Assembly: GCA_023392795.1 (NCBI GenBank)
Contig: JAEWNJ010000029.1
Coordinates: 1 to 26,325 of the forward strand
DNA from: Candidatus Cloacimonadota bacterium
Lineage (GTDB): Bacteria > Cloacimonadota > Cloacimonadia > Cloacimonadales > Cloacimonadaceae
DNA length: 26,325 nt
Direction: 5' to 3'
The number at the start of each line of letters is the position of its first letter. The first letter of the stretch is position 1. The notes beneath the pieces were generated by a model that searched no databases, was not told where the DNA came from, and was given only the letters and a program-made list of their open reading frames with translations. Shown here piece by piece: positions 7,952-14,746 of this stretch. The position numbers were made by a program, and so were the translations under genes.

Positions 7952-9144
7952 GATTCCTCCAGTGTTGATTTTATTTGCTTTATCAGATTGTCTTTGATGG
8001 TGTGCAGATCCTCTTGTGAGGGGATGTATTGGTGTTTGATGGGTTCCAGCATCTCAAATCCGCATTCTTTGGGATCGCCCAGGATTTGATGCAGGATCGG
8101 AATGCTTTGTCCGCCCCAGCCATAGCTGCCAAAGGCGAGGCCAATGCGGTCTTTGGGGGATAGCCCTTTGAGATAGTATAAAAACGCCGCCACAGTAGGT
8201 AAAATGGAGCTATTTAGCGTGGGTGATCCCACCGCGATGAAGCGGGCATCGATGATATCGGTCATGATATCGGAAATATGAGTAAGCTGCAGATTGAGCA
8301 GTTTGGCCCGAATGCCGCTCTCTTCGAAGGCTTCGGCGATGGCACCAGCCATCATCTGGGTGGATTTCCACATGCTGTCGTAGATCACCAGCGCCTGTTT
8401 CTGGTCGGATACATTGTACGCCCAGTCCTTGTAGGCGGACACGATATCGCCGATGTTATCCTCAGTCCAGATCAATCCGTGGCTGGGGCAGATCATCTTG
8501 ATGGGCAGCGGGGCGGCCGCATCCAGCACTTTCTGCACCTGTTTGGAATAGGGCAGCACGATATTGGCGTAGTATTTCTTGGCTTCTTCCATCACGATGC
8601 CGGCGGGGAGTTCATTGGCAAAGCGCTCGGATGATGCGATGTGCTGTCCAAAGGCATCGTTCGAAAAGAGGATGTTCTCCTCGGGGCACCAGGTGAATTG
8701 GTTATCCGGCCAGTGCACCATTGGAGTGGTGATAAATTGCAGACTGCGCTTGCCGATGCTGATGCTGTCTCCGCTCTTGATCTCGGTGAAGTTCATCTCC
8801 TGGCGGTAGTGCATTTTCAGGGCTTTGATGCCATTTGCGTTGGTATAAATAGTTGCCTTGGGGCAGAGCTTGGCCAGCATGGGAAGGCTGCTGGAATGAT
8901 CCATCTCCACGTGGTTTTGAATGATCACGTCGATATCGGCAGGATCGATGATGTCGCTGATGCGGGCCAGCAACTCGTTCCAGAGGTAGTGTTTCACATT
9001 GTCGATGAGGGTAATCTTTTCATCGATAATCAGATAGGCATTGTACGTGGAACCTCTCTGAGTGAGATAACCATGGAAATTCCTGAGGTCCCAGTCGATG
9101 CCGCCCACCCAATAGATGCCGTCGCGCAGTTTAGCAGCTTTCAT
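7948..9144 (-). CDS. fprA: FprA-type flavodiiron protein (oxygen/NO reductase), 398 aa
   Basis: Cytoplasmic reductase converting oxygen to water and/or NO to N2O in anaerobes. The N-terminal metallo-beta-lactamase-like domain carries all expected di-iron ligands: His78, Glu80, Asp82 (NHVEMDH), His144 (TPMVHWPDN), Asp163 (SNDAFGQH) and His222 (CPSHGLIW). The C-terminal flavodoxin domain (about 250-398) has the FMN-binding start VIYDSMWKST, then VGSPTLNSS and FGSYGWGG. No fused rubredoxin or flavin reductase domain, so class A; the electron donor is unknown. The start at 9144 follows AAGGAG with an 8-nt spacer and gives the usual length (about 400); a longer frame to 9240 adds 32 unconserved residues. 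Coupled to ferritin downstream. Confidence 0.95.
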   Translation of the reverse strand: MKAAKLRDGIYWVGGIDWDLRNFHGYLTQRGSTYNAYLIIDEKITLIDNVKHYLWNELLARISDIIDPADIDVIIQNHVEMDHSSSLPMLAKLCPKATIYTNANGIKALKMHYRQEMNFTEIKSGDSISIGKRSLQFITTPMVHWPDNQFTWCPEENILFSNDAFGQHIASSERFANELPAGIVMEEAKKYYANIVLPYSKQVQKVLDAAAPLPIKMICPSHGLIWTEDNIGDIVSAYKDWAYNVSDQKQALVIYDSMWKSTQMMAGAIAEAFEESGIRAKLLNLQLTHISDIMTDIIDARFIAVGSPTLNSSILPTVAAFLYYLKGLSPKDRIGLAFGSYGWGGQSIPILHQILGDPKECGFEMLEPIKHQYIPSQEDLHTIKDNLIKQIKSTLEES

Positions 9145-9238
9145 GAAATATTCTCCTTGCATTGTCAGGTACTCTCTCCTGCCGAACTGAGCTTTCCAAA
9201 GTGCGTTCTCCTTCCGGCATGAATCAAGCTTCAAATAC

Positions 9239-9267
9239 AATATAGCCCAAGCGAATATAAAGACTAA
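9239..9267 (-). promoter_or_regulatory. Possible promoter for the fprA-ftnA operon
   Basis: On the - strand, TTAGTC (9262-9267) and TATATT (9239-9244) are 17 nt apart. The -10 box is good, the -35 poor, and the leader would be about 90 nt. No recognised peroxide- or iron-responsive operator was identified. Confidence 0.3.
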
Positions 9268-9307
9268 TGTTTTATTCCCCCTGTCCTCCTCCTGCCTTCA
9301 CCACAGC

Positions 9308-9374
9308 TTTAGCACCTTATCAACCCGTAATGCTCGTATACCATGGTGAGACCATGGAGTGATACAGTGCTAAA
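9308..9374. other. Two-tier stem-loop between SUMF1-type gene and fprA
   Basis: Outer stem TTTAGCAC (9308-9315) pairs with GTGCTAAA (9367-9374). Inside it GTAT (9336-9339) pairs with ATAC (9362-9365), and CCATGGT (9341-9347) with ACCATGG (9351-9357) around a 3-nt loop. It may be a terminator for the upstream - strand operon or an operator for fprA; no T-tract follows. Confidence 0.5.
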
Positions 9375-9483
9375 ATAGAGCTAAACCAGGAAGGGGGGGC
9401 AATATATTGTTGCCAAAGCAAGTAGAGCCCCTTCCTAAATGCAGCTCTTCTACCTAGGTCGCGGGAGATTTCGGCAGTCTGAA

Positions 9484-10788
9484 TCAAGGAAAAGCCCTGA
9501 CACAACGGAAACCAAACTCTTCCATCGAGAAGGCCGCATAGTTGTAGTTACGAAACATTACGGTGCAGAAGGTTTCCATATCGCTCACACAACCACCGCG
9601 CAACACGCGGTAGGTACCGGAAGTAGGTCCATGCGGATCAGTCTGCGCTCCAGCAGGATAACTGCCATAATATATGTCCCACACCCACTCCAAAACGTTG
9701 CCAGTCATATCGTAGATGCCAAGCTCATTGGGAGCTTTGATGCCTACTGGGTGAATACCATACTCTGGATCATGTAGCCCACCTGGCAAACCCGCACCGG
9801 CGTTGGAGTGATACCATCCCACATCACCAATCACATCGCTGCCGCTATATGTGTAGCCATGGCTCTGGATACCCCCTGAGGCAGCAAACATCCATTCCAT
9901 TTCAGTGGGAAGCCTGTAGCCATTGGCAGCCCAGTTACAGCTTACATAGGTGTGAGTATCATCCCAACCAATCCAATTATCCGGCCAATCATCAGGATTT
10001 GTACCCCAGTCAGTACCGTCATTATAGCTGTAGCAGGGAGTCAGTCCTTCCTGTATACTGCGCTTGTTGCAGTATGCAATTGCATCAAACCAGCGGACAT
10101 AAGTCACAGGATAGTCGGGATCACGCACATCCCCGTTTGTATCATCCTCCATCACGGCTTGATAGTCAGCCTGGGTAAGCTCATACTTGTCTATATAGAA
10201 TCCGCTGACAGTCACATTGGAAGTGCCATTGTCAAAAGTGCCACCTGCCACAAAGATGAAGTTTTCCGGTATGGATGGAGTAAAACCATCATTCGCATAT
10301 ACCCGGTATAGATAGCTTCCATCCAAGCCATAGCTTTCCGCACCTGCATTCCAGATTATATGTCTGTTTGTGCCGGAAGTAATATCTTCGCCGATATCTC
10401 CGCTTAACAGATTTGGTGTGGGGATTATATCGAAAGCAGTGCCACCATCATTAGAGAGCTTCAGATCAATCTCGCAGTGATCTGCATCGGCATCATACAG
10501 GGAATAGTAAATGTCCACGATTTTGCTGCCATCGGTGCGCTGGCTGACAGATACATCGCTTATCACCGGGGTAGTATTACGGCTGGGACTGGATGCAAAG
10601 CTCAGCTTGTCCATGGCACTTGAGTCTGTGATCCTCTGACTGGTAGTATCGGCAAAGGCGAAGTTGCTGAACAGGGTCATCAGTGCTGCGAGGCATAGAA
10701 GAAGACTGTATCGTCTCAGAGTGGAAGCGGCTTTTATCGGTATATTAAGCTTCAAGATGATGATTCCGTTATTGTTGATCCGCTTCAT
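9484..10788 (-). CDS. Exported SUMF1/formylglycine-generating-enzyme-like domain protein, 434 aa
   Basis: A long N-region precedes a hydrophobic segment and a likely signal cleavage site (LFSNFAFA/DTT, about residue 46), so the protein is probably exported. Residues about 70-165 are an Ig-like module (VSVSQRTDGSKIVDIYYSLYD..., with LYRVYANDGF at the end). From about 170 to the end lies a SUMF1/FGE-sulfatase domain (FIFVAGGTFDNG, FYIDKYELTQADYQAVM, YVRWFDAIAYCNKRS, NGYRLPTEMEWMFAA, NELGIYDMTGNVLEWVWD, LRGGC). The copper-binding cysteine pair of true formylglycine-generating enzymes is not intact: in RGGCVSDMETFC the first cysteine position is Asp and only the second is Cys, so sulfatase activation is unlikely. 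ATG 10788 overlaps the preceding stop by 4 nt and has GGAGG 6 nt upstream. Probable role: surface or binding protein. Confidence 0.85.
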   Translation of the reverse strand: MKRINNNGIIILKLNIPIKAASTLRRYSLLLCLAALMTLFSNFAFADTTSQRITDSSAMDKLSFASSPSRNTTPVISDVSVSQRTDGSKIVDIYYSLYDADADHCEIDLKLSNDGGTAFDIIPTPNLLSGDIGEDITSGTNRHIIWNAGAESYGLDGSYLYRVYANDGFTPSIPENFIFVAGGTFDNGTSNVTVSGFYIDKYELTQADYQAVMEDDTNGDVRDPDYPVTYVRWFDAIAYCNKRSIQEGLTPCYSYNDGTDWGTNPDDWPDNWIGWDDTHTYVSCNWAANGYRLPTEMEWMFAASGGIQSHGYTYSGSDVIGDVGWYHSNAGAGLPGGLHDPEYGIHPVGIKAPNELGIYDMTGNVLEWVWDIYYGSYPAGAQTDPHGPTSGTYRVLRGGCVSDMETFCTVMFRNYNYAAFSMEEFGFRCVRAFP

Positions 10789-11564
10789 TTCTCACCTCCC
10801 ACGTTGTAGTGGCGCAGTGCAGCTTTTAACTCTGCCAGGTTGATTTTGGCATCAGGATTGGCTAAAGCTGCCCGAAGCACATTATCGATATCACCACGGT
10901 AGTTCTTGTAGGCCACAACTTTATAGAACACCTTATTCATGGATGCTGCCGCCTCTTGATGAGTGAAATTGGTGCTTGATCCAGATCCCAGAACACTATA
11001 GAACTGGTCATCCTCATAAGGTGTAACGTTATAGAGCACAATGTAGCCATCCGGGGTGAAAGGGTTGAGATTGATGTCCTGTGTAACCGGCTGCCAGGAT
11101 ACTAGGGCATCTACTCCGTTGCTGGTATCAACAGTTACCCCATCCGGTGGCAGAGGTGGAACACCTGTGATGGAAAAAAGGCTGGCGCTGGATGCCTGAC
11201 TATAGTTGCCAAAGCTATCAGAGACCTGGAGCCGGACCTTAGCACTGTAGCTCTGCTCGAAAGGCAATTCCCAGGAATGGATTCCGTCATTTCCGGTATT
11301 CTCGATGATGCTGGCATAATCTGTGCCCCCATTCAGGCTGTACCAGATATATACGCTATTGGCAAGGATGTTGGTATCCGTGGCACTCCAGGTGATATCT
11401 TGGGTATCGCCCATGTACCACTCCTCTCCACCATTGGGGGTGGTAATGGAAAGACTGGGGTCAATTGTGTCATTGATAACCGGTGCGCTGGTGCCATGGC
11501 CGATGATCGCCAGTAGCCAAGTACAAAACAAAAACATGATGCAGAATAGCATAGCTTTTTGCAT
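10785..11564 (-). CDS. Exported protein with Kre9/KNH-like Ig domain and fibronectin-III-like domain, 259 aa
   Basis: Function unknown. The signal peptide is MQKAMLFCIMFLFCTWLLAIIGHGTSA. Residues about 35-130 begin with LSITTPNGGEEWYMGDTQDI and contain SVYIWYSLNGG and GIHSWELP, the hallmark pattern of the Ser-Thr-rich/Kre9-type Ig-like domain common in FCB-group secreted proteins. Residues about 135-230 resemble a fibronectin-III fold (PPLPPDGVTVDTSNG, ALVSWQPV, GYIVLYNV, FYKVVAYKNYRGD). The last 30 residues are helical and charged. The start at 11564 has AGGGAGGAATCA directly upstream; a frame to 11621 has no ribosome binding site. It is coupled (ATGA overlap) to the SUMF1-like gene, suggesting the two exported proteins act together. 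Confidence 0.75.
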   Translation of the reverse strand: MQKAMLFCIMFLFCTWLLAIIGHGTSAPVINDTIDPSLSITTPNGGEEWYMGDTQDITWSATDTNILANSVYIWYSLNGGTDYASIIENTGNDGIHSWELPFEQSYSAKVRLQVSDSFGNYSQASSASLFSITGVPPLPPDGVTVDTSNGVDALVSWQPVTQDINLNPFTPDGYIVLYNVTPYEDDQFYSVLGSGSSTNFTHQEAAASMNKVFYKVVAYKNYRGDIDNVLRAALANPDAKINLAELKAALRHYNVGGEK

Positions 11565-11619
11565 TGATTCCTCCCTTTGTGAATATTGGCGTTTGTAGAG
11601 TAATTTCGATCTCTTTACC

Positions 11620-11647
11620 AATGAACTGTAGCGCTTTCATCTGTCAA
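11620..11647 (-). promoter_or_regulatory. Possible promoter for the Kre9-type/SUMF1-type operon
   Basis: A perfect TTGACA (- strand, 11642-11647), but the best -10 (TTCATT, 11620-11625, spacer 16) matches only 3 of 6 consensus bases. The implied leader is about 50 nt. Confidence 0.35.
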
Positions 11648-11820
11648 GAAATTAATGGAGGAAGATAAGCAGTACATAGTTGTGTTGCAGCTCATTATGC
11701 ATATCTAATCGCTGCAGAACAGGTTGGCTTGGCTGATTGAGCCACACCATGAACCCTCCCATTTCCGCTTCCCTCAGACCTAATCGGAAGTGATCCTCTT
11801 TGGAGTGAATCAGAAAAATC

Positions 11821-11849
11821 TTGACTTCAGGTTCCAGGATGGATTAAAT
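11821..11849 (+). promoter_or_regulatory. Likely promoter for the TfoX-ATL-nucleotidyltransferase operon
   Basis: TTGACT (11821-11826) and TTAAAT (11844-11849) are 17 nt apart. Transcription would begin near 11856, about 20 nt before the ATG at 11877. Because the promoter overlaps the upstream reading frame, it also supports the shorter start for the TfoX-like gene. Confidence 0.5.
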
Positions 11850-11876
11850 GCGCCAAAAGTACAGGATGAAACTATT

Positions 11877-12206
11877 ATGGCTACAAAACAGGATACAGCA
11901 GATTATCTCCTGAGCAAGCTCGCCGGTCTGGAGGGAGCTTATGCCCGTAAAATGTTCGGAGAATATGGCATCTATTACCGGGACAAGGTGGTGGCCCTGG
12001 TCTGTGACGATCAGCTCTTTGTGAAGCCCATTGCTGCCGGAAAGACCTTCCTGGGTGATCCGGAATATGCCCCTCCCTATCCCGGGGCCAAAGACCATTT
12101 TTTGATCCCGGAAGATGAATGGGAGGATAGCGAACGTCTTTGCGAATTGATTCGCCTCATCGAACCCGAGATCAAGCCTCCGGTGAAACGTAAGAAAAGC
12201 AAATAA
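11877..12206 (+). CDS. TfoX N-terminal-domain protein, 109 aa
   Basis: Stand-alone TfoX_N domain; lacks the C-terminal domain of the competence regulator TfoX/Sxy. Typical features are ARKMFGEYGIYYRDKVVALVCDDQLFVKP (residues 23-51, written here as family block) and a Lys-rich tail (PPVKRKKSK) that could bind nucleic acid. The start is ATG 11877: length then fits the family, and a candidate promoter lies within the longer frame that begins at 11790. The ribosome binding site is weak (AGGA, about 10 nt away). The stop overlaps the next ATG by one base (TAATG). Biochemical role unknown; do not assume competence regulation. Confidence 0.8.
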   Translation: MATKQDTADYLLSKLAGLEGAYARKMFGEYGIYYRDKVVALVCDDQLFVKPIAAGKTFLGDPEYAPPYPGAKDHFLIPEDEWEDSERLCELIRLIEPEIKPPVKRKKSK

Positions 12207-12532
12207 TGGCGATCACTGAACTTACCCGGCGCATCATCGAAATCATTCAAGCCATACCGCATGCCAAAGTAGCATCCTATTCCCAGATAGCACATCTGGC
12301 GGGATGCCCGAACGGAGCGCGGCAGGTGGTTAGGGTGCTGCACAGTTGCAGCCAGGAATATTCCCTGCCCTGGCACAGAGTGGTGAAGGCAAATGGGGCC
12401 ATTGCCCTGAAGATGGGCGGCGGAGCTGAACAGCAGAAAAGTCTGCTTCGCTCCGAGGGTGTGAAGGTAGATCATAAAATGACCATAGATATGAAGCTAT
12501 ATGCCTGGAATACTGACAAGGAGCACGAATGA
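12206..12532 (+). CDS. atl: Alkyltransferase-like protein (ATL), 108 aa
   Basis: DNA-binding protein of the MGMT C-terminal family that recognises O6-alkylguanine but cannot remove the alkyl group; known ATLs flag lesions for nucleotide excision repair. The active-site PCHRV of methyltransferases is PWHRV here (55-59, Trp56 in place of Cys), the defining ATL signature. The base-flipping tyrosine (Tyr25 in VASYSQIA) and the arginine finger (Arg39 in CPNGARQV) are present, as is the length of about 100 residues. It overlaps the TfoX-like gene by 1 nt and the nucleotidyltransferase by 4 nt, so the three are co-translated. Confidence 0.93.
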   Translation: MAITELTRRIIEIIQAIPHAKVASYSQIAHLAGCPNGARQVVRVLHSCSQEYSLPWHRVVKANGAIALKMGGGAEQQKSLLRSEGVKVDHKMTIDMKLYAWNTDKEHE

Positions 12533-13302
12533 ACGAGTACAAGAAGAATCTGACCCTGGAAATCTGCGATTTTCTAAAGAACCGCAATGAAGTTTTAGCG
12601 ATTTGGGAAGGCGGTTCTGCTGCCACCGGTTTTGAGGATGAGTGGTCGGATCTGGATCTGATTACGGTAACAGAGCACAAGGCCGGAGACGAAATCTTTG
12701 GGGCGCTGGATCAGCTATTGGATTCGGCGCATGGAATTGTTCGCAGGCACCGGGTTCCCGAACCGGCCTGGCATGGCATGAGCCAGTGTTTCTATCAGTT
12801 GAAGGACAGCCCGGAGTTCTTTTATTGCGATCTGGCCACAGTGGATAAGGACAATCCCAACAAGCTTACCGAACGCGATCGTCACGGCACAGCCAGAGTA
12901 TATTACGATCCGCAGCGTATTTTTGCAGCTTCCAGCACACCGGAGCAGGAATTGGACGCCATAGCCCGAAGGGTTTGGCAGAGTGTAACCGGGATCGATT
13001 TTGTGCTCAGCATCGAGCTGGGCAAAGCCATGAAACGGGGGATCATGATAGATTGCATCAGCCTCTACCAGAGCTTCATCCATCGTTGCCTGATCCCGCT
13101 GCTCAATCTGAAATACAGGCCTCACAAGGCGGATTTTGGTTATCGCTACATTCATCGTGATTTCCCCAAGGAAGTGGTGCTTCAGATAGAGAATCTCTTT
13201 GAGGATATTACCAGTAAAAACCTCAGCTACAGCATCCCGATCCTGCTGAAGCTCTATGAGGAAACCAAACAGGAACTGAGTACACGCTTCGCCACACCAT
13301 GA
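12529..13302 (+). CDS. Nucleotidyltransferase-fold protein, 257 aa
   Basis: Pol-beta-type nucleotidyltransferase superfamily. The catalytic signature is complete at the N-terminus: Gly28-Gly29-Ser30 (WEGGSAATG) followed by Asp41 and Asp43 (SDLDL). The remaining 200 residues are mostly helical, as in aminoglycoside adenylyltransferase-like enzymes, but no specific drug-binding signature is recognised, so the substrate is unknown. ATG 12529 overlaps the ATL stop (ATGA). It is the last gene of the operon; the REP array begins about 75 bp downstream and may end the transcript. Resistance, nucleotide modification or a DNA-repair-linked role all remain possible. Confidence 0.75.
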   Translation: MNEYKKNLTLEICDFLKNRNEVLAIWEGGSAATGFEDEWSDLDLITVTEHKAGDEIFGALDQLLDSAHGIVRRHRVPEPAWHGMSQCFYQLKDSPEFFYCDLATVDKDNPNKLTERDRHGTARVYYDPQRIFAASSTPEQELDAIARRVWQSVTGIDFVLSIELGKAMKRGIMIDCISLYQSFIHRCLIPLLNLKYRPHKADFGYRYIHRDFPKEVVLQIENLFEDITSKNLSYSIPILLKLYEETKQELSTRFATP

Positions 13303-13376
13303 TGTCATTTGCTTCTTTACAATGATCGTTGTGATGCGCTCATAAAGCAAAAGATACGAATGGTAATCACGGGGCT

Positions 13377-13418
13377 GTGCCGGCGCTCGCTGTAGCACCG
13401 AGCATAGGGTGTACTTGT
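13377..13418 (+). repeat. REP unit, truncated copy (head hairpin only, degenerate)
   Basis: Matches the first 42 nt of the full unit, including GAGCATAGGGT after the hairpin, then is cut off where the next unit starts. Its hairpin GGCGCT/AGCACC carries a stem mismatch, so it is probably an old, inactive copy. Confidence 0.75.
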
Positions 13419-13511
13419 GTACCGGCGCTCGCCGTAGCGCCGAGGGTGGGCGTAAAGCCAAGAGCACCCTTGTGAAAGAATGGACATAGGCGGTACGGCG
13501 ACCGCCTGTAC
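13419..13511 (+). repeat. REP unit I (93 nt, head and tail hairpins)
   Basis: Begins GTACC and ends GTAC. The head hairpin GGCGCTCGCCGTAGCGCC is at 13424-13441 and the tail hairpin GGCGGTACGGCGACCGCC at 13489-13506. Between them is CACCCTTGTGAAAGAATGG, shared with the other units. A 17-nt linker separates it from the next unit. Confidence 0.9.
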
Positions 13512-13528
13512 AATGCGGGTGTAAGTGT

Positions 13529-13581
13529 GTACCGGCGCTCGCCGTAGCGCCGACTGTTTACGATACGGCCACCACCTGTAC
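13529..13581 (+). repeat. REP unit II (about 53 nt, internally deleted)
   Basis: A perfect head hairpin at 13534-13551 is joined directly to a degenerate tail (ACGGCCACCACCTGTACA). It ends three bases from the transposase stop codon. Confidence 0.8.
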
Positions 13582-13583
13582 AA

Positions 13584-14249
13584 TCAAACTAATCCCTTCT
13601 GAACATAAGTACCCTTCCAATCCTGCCATTCAGCCACCAGCCCAGCCTTCACCGGATTGTTTATAATATACTCCAGGACATTTCCTAAGCCCTGGTAATC
13701 CATCACCAGACTATCATAGCTTTCCTTCTGCCAAAGACTGCCTTTCTTTCCCAAACTCTTGTTTATCGCCGCGGCTGTATATTTCTTCCATGTGTACACC
13801 GTATGTGAGATGGAATAGATCTTCCCATTTTCCTGCAGTCGGGGCAGAATCAATACATGGACATGATTTGGCATTATGCAGTAGCTTAGCAATGTATAAC
13901 GCAAACCGTCAAAATGCTTAAATGATTCTTCGATGATCTCTCGGATGCCATCCCTATGTAGCAGAGAAGGAACTTCCGGCGACATGGCAATAAGCCTGTC
14001 AAACCAATCAAATAATTCACTGTCCTTGGTCTTAAGTCTGGTGATCCTCTCATCTTTGGGTAAAGAAAGCAGATCTTTATTCCAATCTTCAACCTGCTTT
14101 TTGTACTGATCCATGACCTTTTGGGGTAGAGTGAACTTCAATCTGTAAGTGATAAAGATGGGTTTGTCCTCGGCAAAGATATGAGGCAGATTTCTGGATT
14201 TGAAGTATCCTTTTATGTTCTCGCTGGAAAGCATATTATGGCTGTTCAT
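13584..14249 (-). CDS. REP-associated tyrosine transposase (RAYT, Y1/HUH superfamily), 221 aa
   Basis: Single-strand DNA transposase/endonuclease related to IS200/IS605 TnpA. The HUH metal motif is His129-Val130-His131 (MPNHVHVL), the nucleophile is probably Tyr178 (WQKESYD), and the family-typical tail LEYIINNPVKAGLV (191-204) follows. There is an additional charged helical segment at about 43-110 between the first strand (FITYRLKF) and the rest of the core, as in the longer RAYT subgroup. The start is ATG 14249, with AAGGA about 7 nt upstream; the longer frame to 14363 reads through a REP hairpin and is an artefact. No IS-type terminal ends are evident; instead REP units flank the gene on both sides, which is the classical RAYT arrangement. 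All catalytic residues are intact, so it may be active. Confidence 0.92.
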   Translation of the reverse strand: MNSHNMLSSENIKGYFKSRNLPHIFAEDKPIFITYRLKFTLPQKVMDQYKKQVEDWNKDLLSLPKDERITRLKTKDSELFDWFDRLIAMSPEVPSLLHRDGIREIIEESFKHFDGLRYTLLSYCIMPNHVHVLILPRLQENGKIYSISHTVYTWKKYTAAAINKSLGKKGSLWQKESYDSLVMDYQGLGNVLEYIINNPVKAGLVAEWQDWKGTYVQKGLV

Positions 14250-14269
14250 ATGAATTTCCTTGTTGTACT

Positions 14270-14332
14270 GGTTAAAAGCCTGAAGCACTCTTGTGAAAGA
14301 ATAGACATAGGCGGTACGGCGACCGCCTGTAC
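14270..14332 (+). repeat. REP unit III (63 nt, head missing)
   Basis: Starts within the middle of the unit (GGTTAAAAGCCTGAAGCACT) and keeps an intact tail hairpin GGCGGTACGGCGACCGCC (14310-14327) with GTAC at the end. It lies about 20 bp upstream of the transposase start, in its leader or promoter region. Confidence 0.9.
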
Positions 14333-14349
14333 AGTTCGGAGGTATGGGT

Positions 14350-14452
14350 GTACCGGCGCTCACCTGAAGCGCCGAGCATAGGGTTTACGGGTTAACAGCC
14401 TGAAGTACCCTTGTGAAAGAATAGACATAGGCGGTACGGCGACCGCCTGTAC
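14350..14452 (+). repeat. REP unit IV (103 nt, complete)
   Basis: Head hairpin GGCGCT...AGCGCC (14355-14373) with a changed loop (CACCTGA) but an intact stem; tail hairpin at 14430-14447. The middle (CATAGGGTTTACGGGTTAAC and onward) is nearly identical to unit V. Its tail lies exactly 120 bp from that of unit III, after a 17-nt linker. Confidence 0.92.
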
Positions 14453-14746
14453 ATCCACCTTATTTATGCCAGGTTCAGTGGTTTTTGTGCGACTAAACGC
14501 CAACAGAAGCTGTAAGAGTGTAACAACCGGTGCTACAAGCCACATGCTGTTCATGGTTCCTCTATTAGTTCTTGTATCAGTTATATCCTAAAGATTGGGG
14601 AAACCCCAACCTATTATTTATCATATATTGAGAAGTCAACATATCTCTTCCTACGCACAATCTCTTGATTGCCTGATGGCCAGCGGCATTGTTCATTTCT
14701 TGTTAATCCACGTCAAATTTTTTTCTGTTATGAAGGCACGCTGGAT
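14453..14746. other. Gene-free gap between REP units IV and V
   Basis: No convincing gene. A short perfect hairpin, TTGGGG-AAA-CCCCAA (14595-14609), is followed on the + strand by AT-rich sequence. A - strand frame from 14554 with a GAGG just upstream starts a hydrophobic peptide that soon runs into REP unit IV; it is treated as chance. Confidence 0.5.

Larger units (their letters stand above)
9145..9483. other. Gene-free spacer upstream of fprA
   Basis: No gene seen. It contains a two-tier stem-loop at 9308-9374 (own entry), a run of seven G (9393-9399) next to the palindrome CAATATATTG (9400-9409), and a candidate fprA promoter at 9239-9267. Confidence 0.6.
11565..11876. other. Divergent intergenic region with promoters for both directions
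   Basis: Separates the - strand exported-protein pair from the + strand TfoX-ATL operon. Candidate promoters are listed separately. No gene, RNA or repeat was seen in the remaining sequence. Confidence 0.6.

Noticed and set aside
13584..14363. 259-residue version of the transposase starting at 14363
   Set aside because: The extra 38 residues are translated REP hairpin, a stretch that recurs in other frames crossing REP units; ATG 14249 has a ribosome binding site.
14360..14554. 64-aa hydrophobic peptide on the - strand (MNSMWLVAPVVTLLQLLLAF...)
   Set aside because: Has a GAGG close to its ATG, but the second half is translated REP unit IV and no family is recognisable; probably chance.
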